From Magnetofaba australis IT-1 (GTDB lineage Bacteria > Pseudomonadota > Magnetococcia > Magnetococcales > Magnetococcaceae): a stretch of DNA of 64,000 nt. Both the position numbers and the translations under genes were made by a program. Location: contig NZ_LVJN01000015.1 in the NCBI RefSeq assembly GCF_002109495.1, positions 1-64,000 of the forward strand, in the 5' to 3' direction. This document shows, piece after piece, positions 6,168 through 14,898 of the stretch (within the stretch, counting starts at the first letter, position 1; every line of letters begins with the position of its first letter). The notes under the pieces are model-generated. The model was not told the origin of the DNA. It ran no database searches and was given only the letters and a program-made list of their open reading frames with translations.

Positions 6168-9100
6168 ATGGACAAATTTTGGACCGAAATCACCCCCTCT
6201 GAGTTTGCCTGGGAGAGAGAAGCGCTTGAGTTCATTCGGCAACAACTGCCGGATCACGAGCCGTACCGAGCGTGGTCCAATTTTGAGTTTATTGCCGATG
6301 ATGGGTCCATTAATGAAGTGGATCTTCTGGTCTTAACTCCTAAAGGCTTCTTCCTCGTTGAAATCAAAAGCCGTCCAGGCCGCTTAACGGGCAATGCTGG
6401 CGCTTGGGTTTGGGTTACCGATGGGCGTGAATACGTCCATGACAACCCCCTCATCCTAACCAATCGCAAATCAAAAAAGCTGGTTTCCCTTCTGAAACGT
6501 CAAAAGGCAATGCGAGGGGATCGACTTCCCTTTTTGTCCGCACTGGTCTTTTGCTCCGATCCCAATCTGAAATGTGATCTGGATGATCATGCTCGAACAG
6601 GTGTCTGGCTCCGAGATCGAGATGAGCAGGGCGACCGGCCTGCCCGTCGAGGCATTATTCACGCTTTGACCAAAGCGCTGACGCCAGAAGAGGTCCGACG
6701 CTACCAGCGCCTGGATAAACCCATAGCCAAGAAGATTAGCCGCGCAATTGAAGAGGCAGGGATCCGGCGCTCCAATAAATTCCGCAAGGTCGGCCAATAC
6801 CAACTGGGGCAACTCCTGGTTGAAGAGGACATCTATCAAGAGTGGGAAGCTCAGCACGTTGAGCTGGAAAAAATACGTCGCAGGGTGCGCATTTACCTTG
6901 TTTCCTCTAAAGAGCCTGGAGTGAGGGAAGCGATTATCCGCGCCGCCCAGCGAGAGTTCCAGATTCTTGAAGGCATTGATCATGTGGGGATCTTGCGTGC
7001 TGAGAACTATGTTGAGCATGAGCTGGGCCCAGCGCTGATCTTCGAACATCATCCGGGCGCCATTCGGCTCGATCACTTCCTGGTCCAACACAGCAAATCT
7101 TTGAGCATGGAGCAGAAGCTGCATCTGCTTCGCCAAATCGGCGAAGGCTTGAGCTATGCTCACCAGAAGCGCTTGATCCATCGAGCTCTGAATCCACAAA
7201 GCATTCTGGTTCTTGATCCTGAGTCTGATCTGCCTCGTATTAAAATCCTCAATTGGCAAACCGCCCGCCGCCAGATCGAGAGCGCCACAAGCCAAGGCTT
7301 CACGGCCACCCGCCACGTTCAGGATTTGGTGGATGATGCCGGATTGGTCTATTTGGCCCCGGAGGTTCATACAGACCCTTCGGCAAGTGGAGAGGAGTTG
7401 GATATCTTCTCTCTTGGCGCCATTGCTTATCACATCTTCTCTGGGCAGCCGCCTGCGCAAAACATTTATGGATTGGTGGACAAACTGTCTGAGCAGGACG
7501 GTTTGCAGATCTCATCTGTGATGGATGGCGCTGGGGAAAAACTCCAGGAGCTCATCCAGTACGCGACCCATCGTGACGCCAGTTTGCGCATTGATGCGCT
7601 CAAAGACTTCTTCGATCTGTTGGATGAAGTTGAAGAGGAAACTACCCGGCCTGATGGAGAGGGCTCCACCACGCGCACGCCTATCGAAGCGGGCGTCGGG
7701 GATGTGCTGGAAGGCGGGTTTCTGGTTAAGAAACGCCTGGGGCGTGGGGCGACATCCATCGCATTTCTGGTCGAGAGAGATGGCAAACAGACGGTCCTGA
7801 AACTGGCGGCTGAGTACGCGCATAACGATCGTATTCAGGAAGAGGCCCAGGTCCTGGAGGAGATCCGTCATTCAGGCATCATCGCCCTGGAAGGGGCGGT
7901 TGAGGTCAGTGGATATCGGGGCCTGCTGCTCCAATTCGCCAGCAAGGGGACATTGGACGAACGGATTCGTAAAGAGGGCCGAATCCATTCAGAGTTGCTG
8001 GAGAGATTTGGCGGGGATCTGCTCCAAGCGCTGAATCATCTGGAGGAACACGGTATTTCCCACCGGGATATCAAGCCTGGCAACTTGGGATTGGTGGCGT
8101 CTGGCGGCACGGGCAAGTTGCATCTGGTTCTATTTGATTTCTCTTTGGCGCGCGTATCAGCAGAGAACATCCGGGCTGGCACGCCGCCCTATCTGGATCC
8201 ATTCCTCAATACGCCATCCCGCCGTCGCTGGGATCTTCACGCCGAGCGTTTTGCTGCGGCGATGACCCTTTATGAGATGGCCACTGGCGCCCTGCCTAAG
8301 TGGGGCGATGGTCGCAGCGATCCGGCGCTGTTGGATTGCGAAGTCACCATTGATGGCGAGCTGTTTGAACCCTCCTTGCGTGAGGGCCTCAGCAGTTTCT
8401 TCGCCAAGGCGCTGGCGCGGGACGCCAAGCGCCGATATGACACCTGTGAGGAGATGCTCAAAGCCTTCAGCCACCTGTTTCGTGAGGTGGAGCTGGCCGA
8501 GCAACGAAGCGGCTCTGGGGTCGAAGCGGATTGGCAGAGCCACGTCTCGACCCTCACCCTGGACACGCCTTTGGCAAGCCTGCCATTCAGCGATAGGGCG
8601 TTGAGCGCTTTGGAGCGCATGGACGCCAGGACGGTTTCTGAGCTGCTTGGCATTCACATCTTCCGACTTTCCCGCATGCGCGGGGTGGGGCGTGAGACGC
8701 AGAAAGAGTTGACTCAGGCGCATCGGCGACTCAGTCAGCGCTTCCCAGAGCAACAAGGGGCGACTCCGCCCACAGGCTCACCCGCCAAGACAGAAGAGTC
8801 CGCAGTCGAAGTCGAAGCCGAGGTCCAGAGCATCGACCTGTTGGTCCATCAGCTCATTCCCAAACCGACTCGTGCGGACTCGGAGACGACGGGGCGCGCT
8901 TTGCGACTGCACCTGGGGCTGGATGAGTTGCCGGCGACTCGCCGCGAACAGAGCCTCTCCATGTGGCCGGGACAGTTGGACATCAGCCAAGCGGTCGGTG
9001 TGTCGCGGGGACGAATCAGTCAAATTCTGAACACGGCGCGCAAACGCTGGGGCAAGCGCATTCCCACCTTGACGGCGTTGCGCACGGAGATCGCCGAACT

Positions 9101-10400
9101 GCTGGCCTCCAGCGGCGGCGTGATGACCCTGCGTGAGCTTGGCGAAGCGGTGTTGGTGCGTCGCGGATCGGCCCAGCAGGAGCCGGAGCGCTCCCGTATC
9201 GCCCAGGCCGTAACGCGCGCCGCGTTGGAAATCGAACGGGATATGAAGGAGCCCCGGTGGGTCGAGCGACGCAGTGGCCAGCAGCTCTTGCTTGCCTTGG
9301 ATAAAGAGGATCGCGGCCAGGAGTTGGCCGACTATGCGATGCGCTTGGGCAAGCGGGCCGATGCGTTGGCCGCGCAGGATCCGTTGCCAACGCCTGCGCG
9401 TGTGGTGGAGGCGTTGCAGTTGGAGCGGTTGCCAGAGGATGCGCCCGTTCTGGCCAGCAGCCGGTTGCTCAAGTTGGCGGTTGCGGTCAGTGGTTCGGCC
9501 GCCGTTTCCAGTAGGCAGGAGATCTATCCCCGAGGACTCTCCGCAGCACGGGCCCTGAAACTGGCGCAGGGGGCGTTGCTGGGGGCCAAGGAGCTGACCA
9601 TCGCCCAGGTGCGAGAGCGCGTGGAGGGGCGCTATCCAGAGGCCGAATCCCTACCGGAGCGCCCGCAACTGGATACGCTGTTGGACGAGGCGGGTTGCCG
9701 GTTTGTGTGGACGCCCACCGAAGGGCCGGGCGGCGAAGGAATCTACAAGGCCATTATCCCTGATTTCACCACGCTGCACACCAGCATGACCACCCGTCGG
9801 TCCACAGCGGATGACGGGGAGGGGCCGAAGGGTGAGGGCGGCGTCTCACCAAAAGAGGCGGAGGCGGAGGCGTTCCAGCAGCGCTTGGACCGCGCGGCCC
9901 AAGAGGGCGCTTTCCTGGCGCTGCTCACGCCGCCCAAACACGCGGTGGATGTGGCGGCGCGGCTTGAGGCGCTCTATGATTTGCCTGTCTACAGTCTGGA
10001 CGCGCTGCTGCTGGATGCGCTCAAGGCGGTGGCGCAGGAGAAGGGGATCAAACGCTGGGAGGTGATTCTGGAGGCCGACGCCGAGGGCGCGACCGGGGCG
10101 CACTGGGGAAAATTGATGGGCTTGGTGACTCTGGCCATGCCGCGCATTGAGCAGAAGCTGCTGGATCAACAGCGCACCGCTGTGCTGACCGACCCCGGTC
10201 TGTTGGCCCGCTATGACCAGATGGGCCTGGTGAGCCGCCTGTTGGAGCAGACGCAGCGCCCGCACGGGTTGCCGGGGCTATGGATGGTGATCCCCGCCGA
10301 TGGCCAGAGCGCTGGACCGGCCATCAATGGTCAGGCGGTTCCGGTGATTACGCCCAACCAGTGGGCGCGCGTGCCCGATGGGTGGATCGCTTCAAAATGA
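6168..10400 (+). CDS. pglW: PglW, BREX type 2 kinase-like protein
   Basis: A 1410-residue multidomain protein that defines BREX type 2 (Pgl). It starts with a NERD nuclease-like domain (residues about 10-130; 'NEVDLLVLTPKGFF' and 'VEIKS' supply a PD-(D/E)xK pattern). Next comes a kinase-like domain whose catalytic loop is degenerate ('HRALNPQSIL', near 338). A second kinase domain has a glycine loop ('LGRGATSIAF', near 523), 'HRDIKPGN' (near 632) and 'FDFSLAR' in place of DFG. Residues about 805-850 ('SDRALSALERMDARTV', 'GVGRETQKEL') resemble an RNA polymerase alpha C-terminal domain, and 'ISQAVGVSRGRISQIL' (near 940) is helix-turn-helix-like. The ATG at 6168 has AGGAAG upstream, better than a TTG at 6147. 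First gene of the operon. Confidence 0.9.
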   Translation: MDKFWTEITPSEFAWEREALEFIRQQLPDHEPYRAWSNFEFIADDGSINEVDLLVLTPKGFFLVEIKSRPGRLTGNAGAWVWVTDGREYVHDNPLILTNRKSKKLVSLLKRQKAMRGDRLPFLSALVFCSDPNLKCDLDDHARTGVWLRDRDEQGDRPARRGIIHALTKALTPEEVRRYQRLDKPIAKKISRAIEEAGIRRSNKFRKVGQYQLGQLLVEEDIYQEWEAQHVELEKIRRRVRIYLVSSKEPGVREAIIRAAQREFQILEGIDHVGILRAENYVEHELGPALIFEHHPGAIRLDHFLVQHSKSLSMEQKLHLLRQIGEGLSYAHQKRLIHRALNPQSILVLDPESDLPRIKILNWQTARRQIESATSQGFTATRHVQDLVDDAGLVYLAPEVHTDPSASGEELDIFSLGAIAYHIFSGQPPAQNIYGLVDKLSEQDGLQISSVMDGAGEKLQELIQYATHRDASLRIDALKDFFDLLDEVEEETTRPDGEGSTTRTPIEAGVGDVLEGGFLVKKRLGRGATSIAFLVERDGKQTVLKLAAEYAHNDRIQEEAQVLEEIRHSGIIALEGAVEVSGYRGLLLQFASKGTLDERIRKEGRIHSELLERFGGDLLQALNHLEEHGISHRDIKPGNLGLVASGGTGKLHLVLFDFSLARVSAENIRAGTPPYLDPFLNTPSRRRWDLHAERFAAAMTLYEMATGALPKWGDGRSDPALLDCEVTIDGELFEPSLREGLSSFFAKALARDAKRRYDTCEEMLKAFSHLFREVELAEQRSGSGVEADWQSHVSTLTLDTPLASLPFSDRALSALERMDARTVSELLGIHIFRLSRMRGVGRETQKELTQAHRRLSQRFPEQQGATPPTGSPAKTEESAVEVEAEVQSIDLLVHQLIPKPTRADSETTGRALRLHLGLDELPATRREQSLSMWPGQLDISQAVGVSRGRISQILNTARKRWGKRIPTLTALRTEIAELLASSGGVMTLRELGEAVLVRRGSAQQEPERSRIAQAVTRAALEIERDMKEPRWVERRSGQQLLLALDKEDRGQELADYAMRLGKRADALAAQDPLPTPARVVEALQLERLPEDAPVLASSRLLKLAVAVSGSAAVSSRQEIYPRGLSAARALKLAQGALLGAKELTIAQVRERVEGRYPEAESLPERPQLDTLLDEAGCRFVWTPTEGPGGEGIYKAIIPDFTTLHTSMTTRRSTADDGEGPKGEGGVSPKEAEAEAFQQRLDRAAQEGAFLALLTPPKHAVDVAARLEALYDLPVYSLDALLLDALKAVAQEKGIKRWEVILEADAEGATGAHWGKLMGLVTLAMPRIEQKLLDQQRTAVLTDPGLLARYDQMGLVSRLLEQTQRPHGLPGLWMVIPADGQSAGPAINGQAVPVITPNQWARVPDGWIASK

Positions 10401-10416
10401 CGTAAGGAAGGGCGCA

Positions 10417-10569
10417 ATGGAGGCTTTTGTCGTTTTGCTTGCTCTTTTTCTGATTCTGTGGGCCGCGTCATATCTTCTCTTGTCACTGCTGCGTTTTCCG
10501 CTGTTTCGTGTGATATTGGTGATTTTGGGCATCTCCTGGCTTTTCGGGGGGGATGATGATGACAGTTGA
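10417..10569 (+). CDS. Tiny membrane protein between pglW and pglX
   Basis: A 50-residue protein, MEAFVVLLALFLILW..., that is almost wholly hydrophobic. Two closely packed membrane stretches (about 3-23 and 27-43) are broken by 'LRFPLFR', and it ends with an acidic tail 'GGDDDDS'. AAGGAAGGG lies eight to nine bases before the ATG. It lies 16 bases after pglW and 22 bases before pglX, in the same direction, so it should be made from the BREX transcript. I do not recognise a family, and no such gene is part of the canonical type 2 gene set. The acidic tail may sit in the cytoplasm. It could be a membrane anchor or a small toxin-like component; both are speculation. Confidence 0.55.
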   Translation: MEAFVVLLALFLILWAASYLLLSLLRFPLFRVILVILGISWLFGGDDDDS

Positions 10570-10591
10570 ACGCTGTGGATGACGCTACGCC

Positions 10592-13500
10592 ATGATCAAC
10601 GCCGCCAGATTGTTGAAGGATCTCAAAGCCCATCTGCCCAAGCTGGAGGCGGATATCCGCGAGCGGCTGGAGGAGGTGGCCGAGGAGCGGGCGCGGCTGG
10701 AGGGGCTCTATCAAGGGGCCCGCGATGGCGGGCGCACCGGCGCGACCTGGGCGACGTGGCGCGATGAGCAGGTGACCCAGGCGGCGGCGGCGTGGCTACT
10801 GGCGGGGGTGTTTATCCGCTTTCTGGAGGATAACCGGCTGATCGAGAAGCCCGGTTTGTCCGGGCCGACCCATGAGGCCGATAACCGGCGGCAGTTGGCG
10901 CTGGATCGGCATACGCTCTATTTCCGCCAACACCCCAGCCACTCGGACCGCGACTATCTGCTGGCGCTGTTCGACGAGGCGGCGCGCCATGCAGCGGTGG
11001 CGGCGCTGTTCGACCACCGCTTCAACCCCCTATGGCGGCTGATGCCCAGCGGCGACGGCGCGGCGGCGCTGCTCGACTTTTGGCGCGCCATCGATCCGAG
11101 CAGCGGCGAATTGATCCACGATTTTACCGACCCCGCGTGGAGCACCCGCTTTCTGGGCGATCTCTATCAGGACCTTTCCGAGAACATCCGCAAGCACTAT
11201 GCGCTGTTGCAGACGCCGGAGTTTGTCGAGGAATTCATCCTCGACCGCACCCTGACCCCGGCGCTGGACGCGTTTGGCTTGAAAGCGGTGCGCCTGATCG
11301 ACCCCACCTGCGGCTCGGGCCACTTTCTGTTAGGGGCGTTTGAGCGGCTGTATGAGCGCTGGAGCCGGGAGGACGCCAACGGCCATGCCCGAATCTGGGC
11401 GCAAAAGGCGCTGGATGGGGTGTGGGGGGTGGATCTGAACCCCTACGCGGTGGCCATTGCGCGCTTTCGCTTGATGATCGCGGCGTTAAAGCGGGTCAAG
11501 CAGGCGGAAGGGGAGCGGGTGCGCACCATTGCCGATGCGCCGGGTTTTACCCTCCATCTGGCGGTGGGGGATTCGCTGCTGCACGGGCCGCGCTTTCGTC
11601 GTGGCGGCGGTATGTTGCAGACGAGTTTCCATGGCGCGGAGGGGTTTGTGGACCCCCTGGCCAGCGTGCTGGAGACCGAGGACCGTGCGGCGCTCAAAGA
11701 GATCCTGGGCCAGCAGTACCACGCGGTGGTGGGCAACCCGCCCTACATCACCCCCAAGGACAAGGCGCTCAATCAGGCCTATCGGGAGCGTTATGACGCC
11801 TGCCATCGGCAGTATTCGTTGGGCGTGCCGTTCACCGAGCGCTTTTTTGACCTGGCCGTGACAGGGGAGGGGGGCGCGCCAGCGGGTCGGGTGGGGATGA
11901 TCACCGCCAACTCTTTCATGAAGCGGGAGTTTGGCAAAAAGTTGATCGAATCCTTCTTCAAGACCGTGGATCTGGATACCGTCATCGACACCAGCGGGGC
12001 CTATATTCCCGGCCACGGCACGCCGACTGTGCTTCTGTTTGGCCAGCATCGCCCGCCGGTTTTATCCACCGTGCGCACGGTGCAGGGCATTCGCGGCGAA
12101 CCCGGGACGCCCGATGATGCAGCTAAGGGAAAGGTGTGGTCATCCATTGTGGCGATGATCGACCAGCCTGGTTCCGAGAATGAGTTTATCAGCGTGGTGG
12201 AGACCGAACGGCCGACGTTTGAAACCCATCCTTGGAGTTTGGGCGGGGGCGGCGCAGCAGATCTCAAAGAACTGGTTGAGCGCAATTCGTCTAAAGTTGT
12301 AGATGAATATATTGAAGATACTGGATTTGTTTGTGTGACGCGTGCAGATGACGTTTATTTCAATCCACGCCATGCCCTTAGTTCTAGAGGAATTACAAGC
12401 GATTTTATCATAGAAAATGTAATTGGAGATTGCGTAAGGGATTTGGGTATACGAGACCCACTGACAACAATTTTCCCATATAACGACCGGTTAGAGGCAG
12501 ATGAAGGGCCAAAGGGAGAAGCTGTTCGACGCTTTCTTTGGCCGCATCGCACATCTCTCTGGCTCCGAAGAGAGCCACACGGTAACCACCGAGAAATCGG
12601 GTTAACTTGGTTTGAGTGGAGTCGTTTTAATAGAAGGAGATTTTTACGTCCTCTTTCAATTACATTTGCCTTTGTCGCCACCCATAACCATTTTGTGCTG
12701 GATCGGGGCGGCAAGGTCTTTAATCGCACTGCCCCGGTGATCAAGCTGCCCCCGGAGGCTACCGAAGCGGACCACCTGGCCCTGTTGGGGCTGCTCAATA
12801 GCTCTACCGCCTGCTTCTGGATGAAGCAGACCTTCCATAACAAAGGCAGCACCGTTGACCAGAAGGGCGCGCGGCAGACCACGGTGGAGTTTGAGAACTT
12901 CTACGAATTTACCGGCACCGGTCTCAAGAGCTATCCCGTTCCAGAAGAGAAGCCTCTAACCCTCGCCTCTCAGTTGGAGCAACTGGCCCAGCAGCGCCAA
13001 GCCTGCCTGCCCGCGCAGTTGGCCCCGCAACTGCCCATGCCCCGCGAAGCGCTGGACGCCAAACGCGTGGAGGCCGAGAACCTGCTGGGCCAGATGATCG
13101 CGCGGCAAGAGGAGCTGGATTGGGACTGCTACCGCCTCTACGGCGTCATCGACCAAGACCTCACCTATCCCGGCGAACCGCCCATCATCGAACTGGGCGA
13201 ACGCCCGTTTGAGATCGCCATGGGGCGCAAAATCGCCGCGGGCGAACTGGAGACCACCTGGTTCCAGCGCCACGGCTCCACGCCGATCACGGAGATCCCA
13301 GATGACTGGCCAGATGAGTATAAGAACACGGTGCAAAAGCGCCTGGAGGCCATCGCACAGAACCACAATATCCGCCTCATCGAACAGCCGGAGTACAAAC
13401 GGCGCTGGAACCTGGAGTCCTGGGAGGAGCAAGAACAGCGCGCCCTGCGCGGCTGGCTCTTGGACCGCATCGAAGCCATGCCCCTGTGGCAAACCGATAC

Positions 13501-14200
13501 GCCGGAACTGACCAGCGTCGCCCGCATCGCCGACCAGCTGCATCACGACGCCGCGTTCCAACAGGTCGCCACGCTCTATCGCGGCCGCGATGACTTCGAC
13601 CTGACCAAACTGGTCGAGGAACTGGTATTGGAAGAGGCGGTCCCGTTCCTGCCGATCCTACGCTATAAGCCCTCGGGCCTGCGCAAGCGCGCCGACTGGG
13701 AGGCAACCTGGGATCTGCAACGCCGCGAGGACGCCGGCGAGGATGTCGGGGAGATCCCGGTCCCGCCCAAATACGCGGCGGCGGATTTTCTCAAACCCCA
13801 CTGGTGGAAGCTGCGCGGTAAGCTGGATGTGCCCAAAGAGCGCTTTGTGCTCTACCCCCACTGTGAAAAGATCGGCGACCCCACCTCCGTGGTGTGCTGG
13901 GCGGGCTGGAATCCCCTGCAACAGGCGCAGGCGCTCTCCGGCTATTATATCGCCAGGAAGGAGGGCGAAGGGTGGGAGCCCGAACGCCTCACCCCGCTGC
14001 TGCTGGGGCTGGCGGAGCTCATCCCCTGGCTCAAACAGTGGCATAATGAATTGGACCCCCTCTATGGGGTGCGCATGGGCGACCATTTCGCCGGCTTCCT
14101 GGACGAAGAGCGCCGCGCCCTGGGCCTCACCCCAGAGCAGACGCAAGCCTGGCAGCCGCCCAAAGCCGCCATACGCAAAGGGGGGCGCAATAAATCATGA
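10592..14200 (+). CDS. pglX: PglX, BREX adenine-specific DNA methyltransferase
   Basis: A 1202-residue N6-adenine methyltransferase of the PglX family, which marks host DNA so that BREX spares it. The SAM-binding motif I 'IDPTCGSGHFLLGAF' is near residue 237 and the catalytic 'GNPPYITPKDKALN' near 382. The C-terminal third (from about residue 700) is the conserved PglX tail. Codons for residues about 555-695 (12,240-12,680) are conspicuously A+T-rich against strongly G+C-rich flanks. This lies where target recognition is expected, so the specificity part looks exchanged. No strong ribosome site precedes the ATG at 10592. The stop overlaps the HEPN gene start (ATGA). Confidence 0.92.
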   Translation: MINAARLLKDLKAHLPKLEADIRERLEEVAEERARLEGLYQGARDGGRTGATWATWRDEQVTQAAAAWLLAGVFIRFLEDNRLIEKPGLSGPTHEADNRRQLALDRHTLYFRQHPSHSDRDYLLALFDEAARHAAVAALFDHRFNPLWRLMPSGDGAAALLDFWRAIDPSSGELIHDFTDPAWSTRFLGDLYQDLSENIRKHYALLQTPEFVEEFILDRTLTPALDAFGLKAVRLIDPTCGSGHFLLGAFERLYERWSREDANGHARIWAQKALDGVWGVDLNPYAVAIARFRLMIAALKRVKQAEGERVRTIADAPGFTLHLAVGDSLLHGPRFRRGGGMLQTSFHGAEGFVDPLASVLETEDRAALKEILGQQYHAVVGNPPYITPKDKALNQAYRERYDACHRQYSLGVPFTERFFDLAVTGEGGAPAGRVGMITANSFMKREFGKKLIESFFKTVDLDTVIDTSGAYIPGHGTPTVLLFGQHRPPVLSTVRTVQGIRGEPGTPDDAAKGKVWSSIVAMIDQPGSENEFISVVETERPTFETHPWSLGGGGAADLKELVERNSSKVVDEYIEDTGFVCVTRADDVYFNPRHALSSRGITSDFIIENVIGDCVRDLGIRDPLTTIFPYNDRLEADEGPKGEAVRRFLWPHRTSLWLRREPHGNHREIGLTWFEWSRFNRRRFLRPLSITFAFVATHNHFVLDRGGKVFNRTAPVIKLPPEATEADHLALLGLLNSSTACFWMKQTFHNKGSTVDQKGARQTTVEFENFYEFTGTGLKSYPVPEEKPLTLASQLEQLAQQRQACLPAQLAPQLPMPREALDAKRVEAENLLGQMIARQEELDWDCYRLYGVIDQDLTYPGEPPIIELGERPFEIAMGRKIAAGELETTWFQRHGSTPITEIPDDWPDEYKNTVQKRLEAIAQNHNIRLIEQPEYKRRWNLESWEEQEQRALRGWLLDRIEAMPLWQTDTPELTSVARIADQLHHDAAFQQVATLYRGRDDFDLTKLVEELVLEEAVPFLPILRYKPSGLRKRADWEATWDLQRREDAGEDVGEIPVPPKYAAADFLKPHWWKLRGKLDVPKERFVLYPHCEKIGDPTSVVCWAGWNPLQQAQALSGYYIARKEGEGWEPERLTPLLLGLAELIPWLKQWHNELDPLYGVRMGDHFAGFLDEERRALGLTPEQTQAWQPPKAAIRKGGRNKS

Positions 14201-14574
14201 ACGTGCAACGACAGATTGACCATTGGCGCACGGGATCTGATGAGGATCTGGAGGCTGCGGAGATCATGATTACCGCCGGTAAACGGCGGCATGGTCTGTT
14301 CTTTCTCCATCTGAGCGTGGAGAAGATCCTCAAAGCCCACGTCTGGCGGGTAACGCAAGAGCATCCGCCCAAGATCCATAATCTGCTGCGATTGGTCCAG
14401 ATTGCGGCGCTCTCCCTGGGGCAAGAGCAGAGCGCCCTGCTGGTCAAACTGAATCGCCATTGCCTGGAAGGGCGCTACGCCGAAGAGGTGGCGGCCACGC
14501 CCGATGCGGCGGAGACCGAGATCCTATTGCAACAGGCCAAAGAGGTGCAGACATGGTTGCGCAATCAGTTATAG
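14197..14574 (+). CDS. HEPN-domain protein (HepT-like) in the BREX operon
   Basis: A 125-residue all-helical protein with the HEPN pattern that pairs with minimal nucleotidyltransferases: 'DEDLEAAEIMITAG', 'FFLHLSVEKILKAH' and 'PPKIHNLLRLVQIA'. In HepT/MntA pairs the HEPN protein is an RNase toxin that the MNT protein silences by adenylylation. The usual RX4-6H RNase motif is not evident here, so activity may differ. Translation is coupled at both ends: the ATG overlaps the pglX stop, and the MNT gene starts inside its last 22 bases. It is therefore built into the BREX transcript rather than merely nearby. Symbol withheld because HEPN subfamilies are hard to split by eye. Confidence 0.75.
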   Translation: MNVQRQIDHWRTGSDEDLEAAEIMITAGKRRHGLFFLHLSVEKILKAHVWRVTQEHPPKIHNLLRLVQIAALSLGQEQSALLVKLNRHCLEGRYAEEVAATPDAAETEILLQQAKEVQTWLRNQL

Positions 14575-14879
14575 AGACGGTTCAAGGGTACTTGGATGCG
14601 CTCAAACGGCAGGGCGTACCCGTAGAATTTGCCGTGCTCTACGGCTCGTTTGCCCGCGGCGAGCAACACGAGTGGAGCGACATCGATCTAATGGTGATCT
14701 CTCCCCTGTTTGACGCGCCCAAAAAGAGCGCGGATGTGGACCTCCTCTGGCTGGCGACGTTGGATTCCGATGTGCGCATTGAACCGGTGGCCATCGGCGC
14801 CCAACAGTGGCGCGAAGATGACTCAATCGGCCTGATCGAAATCGCCCGTCGCGAAGGCCAGATCATTCAGCCCCATTGA
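14553..14879 (+). CDS. MNT-domain nucleotidyltransferase (MntA-like)
   Basis: A 108-residue minimal nucleotidyltransferase of the DNA polymerase beta superfamily. The diagnostic 'LYGSFARGEQHEWSD' then 'IDLMVIS' supplies the GS...DxD metal-binding motif, with a third acidic residue expected in 'DVRIEPVAIG'. Known MntA proteins transfer AMP groups to the HEPN partner and so act as antitoxins. The start at 14553 overlaps the HEPN gene by 22 bases. A frame running back to 14460 is longer but would overlap the HEPN gene deeply. The stop is 19 bases before pglY. Full length for the family. Together with the HEPN gene this forms a type VII-like toxin-antitoxin pair embedded in BREX. Confidence 0.8.
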   Translation: MVAQSVIETVQGYLDALKRQGVPVEFAVLYGSFARGEQHEWSDIDLMVISPLFDAPKKSADVDLLWLATLDSDVRIEPVAIGAQQWREDDSIGLIEIARREGQIIQPH

Positions 14880-14898
14880 TTCAATCCGAGTTTTATTC

